A DNA stretch of 64,000 bases, from contig OY294044.1 in NCBI GenBank assembly GCA_958510825.1, forward strand, positions 75,686,895-75,750,894, given 5' to 3'. The position numbers and the translations under genes are program-made. The notes beneath the pieces were generated by a model that did no database searches, was not told the DNA's origin, and worked only from the letters and a program-made list of their open reading frames with translations. This document shows positions 59,010 through 64,000 of the stretch, one piece after another. The DNA comes from Brachypterus glaber (lineage: Eukaryota > Arthropoda > Insecta > Coleoptera > Kateretidae). Position 1 is the first letter of the stretch; every line of letters starts with the position of its first letter.

Positions 59010-60860
59010 GCATTTTTTTTAAGTATTTGAGAAAATGCACTATACCATTTACTGTGAATAATATACAGGGTTACTCTTTTAAATGGTACACCCACCGTAA
59101 CTTTTGAACGAGATGAGATATAAACTTTATATTTTCAATATATATCACACAACAAAAACTATGATTTGTCACCTTTTTTAATTTTTTATTCGGTAAGGCG
59201 GCGCCAGGGGGGCTGTGGTGGACAATATTTTAAATGACACCCTAGGTCTTGTGATAAGTCATTTTAAAGACCTTAAAATTCTCTATTTAACCATGTAACC
59301 ATTATTTTTTAATATTTTTTTTCAAGATTTTTTTTTCTTTGAAATTGATGAAATTTTCAGTATTTTTGAAATATTAATTTTGGAAATTTTGCGCAAAAAG
59401 GTCCAAATACTTAATACATGGTGTATTATCATGTTAAGACTAAGCCTAAAAGGCCCACAAAAGAAAAAAACTGGGCTGTGCTGGGGTTGAGACCTAACTA
59501 TTCTTATGTATTTTGGGATGCTGAATACGAATCTGTCATAAAAAAGGCACTTCGTGGGCTTATTTTGTCTCTACACTAAAAAAACTGCAGATTCGTGTTC
59601 AGCATCCCAAAATACATAAGAATAAGTGGATCTTAACCCCAGCACAGACTACTTTTTTTTTGTGGGCCCAGACAGTTTTTTCAGAGTAGATACAACATAA
59701 GCCCATGAAGTGCCTTTTTTTATGGCAGATTCGTGTTCAGCATCCCAAAATACATAAGAATCCGTGGGTCTTAACCACAACACAGACCAATTTTTTTTGT
59801 GGGTCCAGAAAGTCCACAAAAAAAATTGGTCTGTGTTGTGGTTAAGACCTACGGATTCTTATGTATTTTGGGATGCTGAACACGAATCTGCCATAAAAAA
59901 GGCACTTCTTGGGCTTATTTTGTATCTACTTTGAAAAAACTGTCTGGGCCCACAAAAAAAAGTAGTCTGTGCTGGGGTTAAGATCCACTTATTCTTATGT
60001 ATTTTGGGATGCTGAACACGAATCTGTCACAAAAAAGGCACTTCATCGGCTCATTTTTTTTCTACACTGAAAAAACAGCATGGGCACAAAAAAAAATAGT
60101 CGTATGTGCCGGGGTTGAGACCCACCTATTCTTATGTATTTTGGGATGCTGAACACAAATCTGTCATAAAAAAAGGCACTTCATAGTCTCATTTTTTTTC
60201 TACACTGGAAAAACTGTCTGGGGCCAAAAAAAAAAGAGTGGTCTGTGCTGGGGTTTAGACCCACCTATTCTTATGTATTTTGAGATGGTGAACAAGAATC
60301 TGTCATAAAAAATGCACTTCAATGGCTCATTTTTTTGTTACCCTGAAATAATATGAGATTTTTACCATTTTAGACAGTTTTTTTCAGTGTAGCAAAGAAA
60401 TGAGCCCATGAAGTGCCTTTTTTATGACAGATTCGTGTTCAGCATCCCAAAATACATAAGAGTAGGTGGGTCTCAACCCCAGCACAGACCACTTTTTTTA
60501 TTTTGTGGGCCTGTGTTGTTTATCATTTTCATGTAATATTTATGCACAATATTAATATTAATAATATAATAATAGTTTCACAGTTAAATAGAGAATTTTA
60601 AGCTCTTTAAAATGAAGTATTACAAGACCTAGGGCGCCATTCGAAATATTGTTCCCCCTGGCGCCACCCTACCGAATAAAAAATTGAAAAATATGACAAA
60701 TCATAGTTTTTGTTGTGTGATATGCATGTTCCAAATATAAAGTTTTTATCTCATCTCATTCAAAAGTTACGGTGGGTGTACCATTTAAAAGAATAACCCT
60801 GTATATAATTCACAGTTAATGGTATAGTGCATTTTCCCAAACACTTAAAAAAGAATCAAA
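59010..60860. mobile_element. foldback element with about 300-bp outer arms and inner palindromic modules
   Basis: The outer arms (AAATGCACTATACCATT, AGGGTTACTCTTTTAAATGG, ACAACAAAAACTATGATTTG, GGCGCCAGGGGG) are mirrored at 60620-60860. The interior (59460-60500) has about seven alternating-orientation modules of CTGTGCTGGGGTTGAGACC, ATTCTTATGTATTTTGGGAT and GCACTTCATGGGCTCATTTT. No ORF. Confidence 0.7.
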
Positions 60861-60914
60861 AAAATAAAATAAAAAATATTTACAATTTTTTTTTTTAAAA
60901 GGGTAATTCCAGCG

Positions 60915-61326
60915 TTGCTTACGTTACATTTTTACTCATATTTTAACTTTTAATTGTATAAATTTATCAATTATATTAAAACACATAATAATTAAATACA
61001 ATATTAATTTTTAGTAAATAACGAAGTAACAAAACAAATATTTATAATTAGTATTATAAGTTTAATTTGGGAGAAATTTATAATTTTATGTAGTGTTGCT
61101 TACGTTACATTTTGTGACATAGATTTTGACTTAGGTACATGTATCTTTAAATTTCTGTTCTATTTCAAAATATATATATATATGTTTTTTGAAACTAAAT
61201 GTGGATTTGAGAATGTTTTAGAAGTCAGGCTATAATGTTTTAAATCTAAATAAATTTCTGAATTATGTATTAAAAAATGAAATATCCGTTGCTTACGTTA
61301 CAAGGGAATTTGTTGCTTACGTTACA
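60915..61326 (+). repeat. four copies of TTGCTTACGTTACA
   Basis: Exact 14-mers at 60915-60928, 61096-61109, 61289-61302 and 61313-61326, all on the plus strand, with otherwise dissimilar AT-rich sequence between them. Confidence 0.8.
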
Positions 61327-61401
61327 TTAAAAGTATGTTTATGTTTTGCAAATCCGAGAGTGTACTTCAACTCAACGGCAGACTGGCAAGGAAGCTGGGC
61401 C

Positions 61402-61559
61402 CATGGGCGGATTTAGGGGGGGGGCATGGGGGCCATGCCCCCCCAGCGAGATATATAAGCATAGAAATACCTTCAAAATTTTATTTTTTGCGAAGGCGCA
61501 ATTTTTTTCCTTATGGATGCCCCCCCCCCTCCTTAAAGTGAAATAAATCCGCCCCTGGC
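61402..61559. mobile_element. hAT-like MITE
   Basis: The ends GGGCGGATTTAGGGGGGG and AAATAAATCCGCCCC bracket about 158 bp; inner GGGGCATGG/CCATGCCCC and GATGCCCCCCCC tracts pair. GGGGCGGATTTA-type ends are common in hAT MITEs. ORFs on both strands here are compositional. Confidence 0.55.
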
Positions 61560-61919
61560 TGGGCCGTAGAAGCGGCCCGGGCCCCACTCTAAGTTTATTA
61601 CAGGCCCCTCTCTGGAAACTTATTATTTATAATTATTTTATTAATCATGAAAGTGTGGGACTTTGTATTAGTTTATTAGAAAGGCTCGTTGATAATTTCA
61701 TAGCATGGGGCTATCATTATAAAGGAATTAAAAGTGCGCGCATAACACTGTAGAATAAATTAGCTAAGGGCTTCGAGATTAAGCGTTCTATAGTCTTTAA
61801 ACAAGCTTACACATGTTTTTTGGGTGTTACCGGTATATTTTGTTATAATCGAGTTTTTTTGGTTATGTTCGGTTTAGCTGAGGTAAATTTGAGTTTGTTT
61901 TATTTGCGCATGCGCAGTA

Positions 61920-62400
61920 CATATACAAATATACTATGCGCAGTAGAGTTTGGTGGAACATATTTATGCGCAGAAGTATTTGATAATACAAGCGAATGCC
62001 CAAACGTGTTCTGGCATACATATACAAATATACCATGCGCAGAAGAGTTTGATGGAATATATTTATGCGCAGAAGTGTTTGATAATACATGCGAATGCCC
62101 AAAAGTGTTCTGGCAAACAAATACAAATATACCATGCTCAGTAGTATTTGGTGGAATATATTTATGTGCAGAAGTTTTTAACAATACATACAAATGTGCG
62201 GAAGTGTTCTGGCAAACAATAACAAATATACCATGCGCAAGTGTTAGGTGAAATATATTTATGCGCAGAAGTGTTTAATAGTACATACCAATGCCCAAAA
62301 GTATTCTGGCAAAAAAATACAAATATACCATGCGCAGAAGAGTTTGGTAGAACATATTTATGCTCAGAAGTGTTTAATAATACATATAAATGCGCAAAAG
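61920..62400 (+). repeat. 99-bp tandem repeat, about five units
   Basis: TATTTATGCGCAGAAG recurs at 61961, 62060, 62159, 62256 and 62355 (spacings 99, 99, 97, 99). As 99 is a multiple of three, the plus strand stays open at 61820-62251 with a 33-residue unit (TNIPCAEEFDGIYLCAEVFD ... ECPKVFWQ). The minus strand is open in two frames and another plus frame too. The 2-bp loss in unit four ends the long frame. It looks like satellite DNA rather than a gene. Confidence 0.75.
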
Positions 62401-62436
62401 TGTCCCCACCCGGATTTGAAAAAAAGTGGTCAGAAC

Positions 62437-63045
62437 TTTTTTGTATATAGCGTTTTCCATGTCTGCTTAAGTATGGCAGTATAAAATTATGACCACTGTG
62501 CGGTAAATCATCTTAATTTTTATTTAGCCATACTGAAGCAGGCATGAAAAATGTTTTTCCAAATTCGGACCACAGTGCGTTAGCCTTAATTTTTAAATAA
62601 TTTTATTGAACTCTGTGGTACAACATGGTTAAAAATGTAAAAACCTTTTTTATGACCACTGTGCGGTAAATCATCTTAATTTTTATATTGCCATACTCAA
62701 GCAGGCATGAAAAATGCTATAACACACAAAACAAAAGTTTTGACCATGTTTTTCCGAATTCGGACCACAGTGAACTCTGGGTAAAAGATGCTTAAAAATG
62801 TAAAAACTATATTATGACCACTGTGCGGTAAATCATCTTAATTTTTATATTGTCTGTATTAAGTATTTAAGCAGACATTAAAAATGCTATAACACAAAAA
62901 AAAAGTTTTTACCACTTTTTTTTTAAATTCGGACCAAAGTGTGTCAGTTTTTTATTTTTTAATAATTTGTCGAATTGTGGAATGGACAAACTTCGAAAAA
63001 TACACTCTGGCTTGTTTATGTTTTATCACATTAATTAATTAATTA
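62437..63045 (+). repeat. 163-bp tandem array, left part
   Basis: GACCACTGTGCGGTAAATCA recurs at 62491, 62653 and 62816 (spacings 162 and 163), each unit carrying ATCTTAATTTTTAT, AAGCAGGCATGAAAAATG and TTCGGACCACAGTG. A more diverged unit follows. The array resumes at 63884 after the LINE fragment. Confidence 0.75.
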
Positions 63046-63047
63046 TC

Positions 63048-63885
63048 AAATTAATAACACTGAAATCCTATCAGAGAGTACTACGTTTCTAGGAATTGTT
63101 ATAGATAAAAATTTATCCTGGAATTTACATATAGACTATATAGCATCAAAATTAAGTTAAACTTTTTATCTTCTGTACTCTTTACAAAAAAATGTAGATA
63201 GATCTCAGTTGTTAAGTGTTTATTATGCTAATGTTCCTTCTGTCCTTTCGTATTGTATTTTAGTTTGGGGTACGTGTAATGGGATTAATAGACTGCTAGT
63301 AATACAAAAGAGAATTATAAGACTGATATTTAGTGTAAAACCGCAAGATTCATGTAAAGAATTCTTCAAATGTCATAAAATTTTAACTGTGCCGTCAATT
63401 TATTTATTCAAACTTTTAACTTTTATTTTTAGCAAAAAAGATACATTAAAGAAAACCAATTTTAATCATGATTATCCCACAAAGAACAGAGATTTATTAC
63501 TTTTACCTAAATGTAGACTAGAATTTTATAAAAAAATCCACGTACTATGCTGGTCAATTTTACTTCAATTTATTACCTCAAGAATTAAAAAACTGAAAAA
63601 TTGAGTATTTTTAAAAAGAAACTTAAAGTTTTTCTTATAAATAATTGTTTTTATAGTTTGAAGGATTTTACTGAATTCTGCAAAAAATAATATGTATTAT
63701 GTATATTGCTAGCGCATCTATATTTATTATACAATCTGTTTTTTTGTTTTTTGTATTTTTTTTATATTTTTCAGGCATTGTATACTTGTATAGAAATGTG
63801 CTTTATTTTATTTGACGTGTCTAATCTATTGTAAAATAGCTTATGGACTAATAAAGATTATCTTATCTATCTTATCTTATTTACC
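63048..63885 (+). mobile_element. 5'-truncated, decayed non-LTR retrotransposon fragment
   Basis: Frame reads FLGIVIDKNLSWNLHIDYIA, an in-frame TAA, then LLYSLQKNVDRSQLLSVYYA and CILVWGTC, the reverse-transcriptase thumb and C-terminal region, open as 63209-63604. The palm with the catalytic Asp pair is absent. The 3' end is a TTATC pentamer tail (63855-63885), again CR1/L2-like but a different tail unit from the copy at 51880. It interrupts the 163-bp tandem array. Confidence 0.75.
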
Positions 63886-64000
63886 CCACTGTGCGTTAAA
63901 TAATATTTCAAAAATAAGCAAATGAGGTTTTGACCAACTTTTTTCAAAATTGGACCACAGTGCGTCGGATTGTTTATTTTTTTAATAATTTGTCGAATTA
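63884..64000 (+). repeat. 163-bp tandem array, right part
   Basis: CCCCACTGTGCGTTAAATAA ... GGACCACAGTGCGTCG ... AATAATTTGTCGAATT continues the array to the window edge; AATAATTTGTCGAATT also ends the left part near 62970. Confidence 0.65.

Noticed and set aside
60915..61326. Promoter of a downstream gene
   Set aside because: No gene follows; only a hAT-like MITE and satellites are downstream.

Overview
This is an AT-rich window of animal nuclear DNA, almost certainly from an insect. The signs are spliceosomal genes with GT-AG introns, an arthropod-type TCAGT initiator, a FoxN1/4 (jumeau-type) forkhead gene, CR1-like LINE fragments and very dense inverted-repeat (MITE and foldback) elements. 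I cannot fix the order; Coleoptera and Hemiptera both look possible. Most of the 64 kb is transposon-derived and only three host genes can be reconstructed.

Gene 1 (about 148-22156, +) is an aminoacylase-1 gene. Its first exon lies upstream of the window and six exons are visible. Joined in phase they give 371 residues plus the stop, with the metal and catalytic residues of the M20 peptidase family in place. Its last intron is about 13.9 kb and filled with repeats. Gene 2 (about 22936-32474, +) is a FoxN1/4 forkhead factor, the jumeau orthology group. It has a probable non-coding first exon behind a TCAGT initiator with CCAAT boxes and an E2F-type site, then three coding exons giving 451 residues. 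Gene 3 (51036-55805, -) is a two-exon gene assembled here from two separated pieces. It would make a 75-residue protein with 38 histidines and a short Cys/His-rich N-terminus, and I do not recognise it. It is the best candidate for an undescribed gene.

Layout: 1-22156 aminoacylase-1 and its introns (SINE, piggyBac-, Harbinger- and mariner-like MITEs, foldback elements, a duplicated block with a nested element, a GTTAAC motif cluster, a miRNA-like hairpin). 22260-22935 intergenic region and promoter. 22936-32900 forkhead gene, with tandem perfect palindromes, a C-rich modular element and a broken Pipsqueak-HTH gene in its introns. 33000-51000 a gene desert of foldback elements, a full SINE, a 2-kb inverted-repeat element carrying a small Cys-rich ORF, a 7-unit 159-bp array and a duplicated area with short ACGGAGTCAAAATAT repeats. 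51036-55805 the His-rich gene, whose intron holds a foldback element with a nested LINE. 55900-64000 MITEs, a 1.85-kb foldback element, a TTGCTTACGTTACA cluster, 99-bp and 163-bp tandem arrays and a second LINE fragment.

The three genes show no functional link to each other; they are simply neighbours separated by transposon growth. The recurring theme is inverted-repeat DNA. One TA-flanked MITE family has four copies here, two of them within 60 bp upstream of coding-exon splice acceptors in two different genes. All functional assignments come from reading the sequence; no database search was run.
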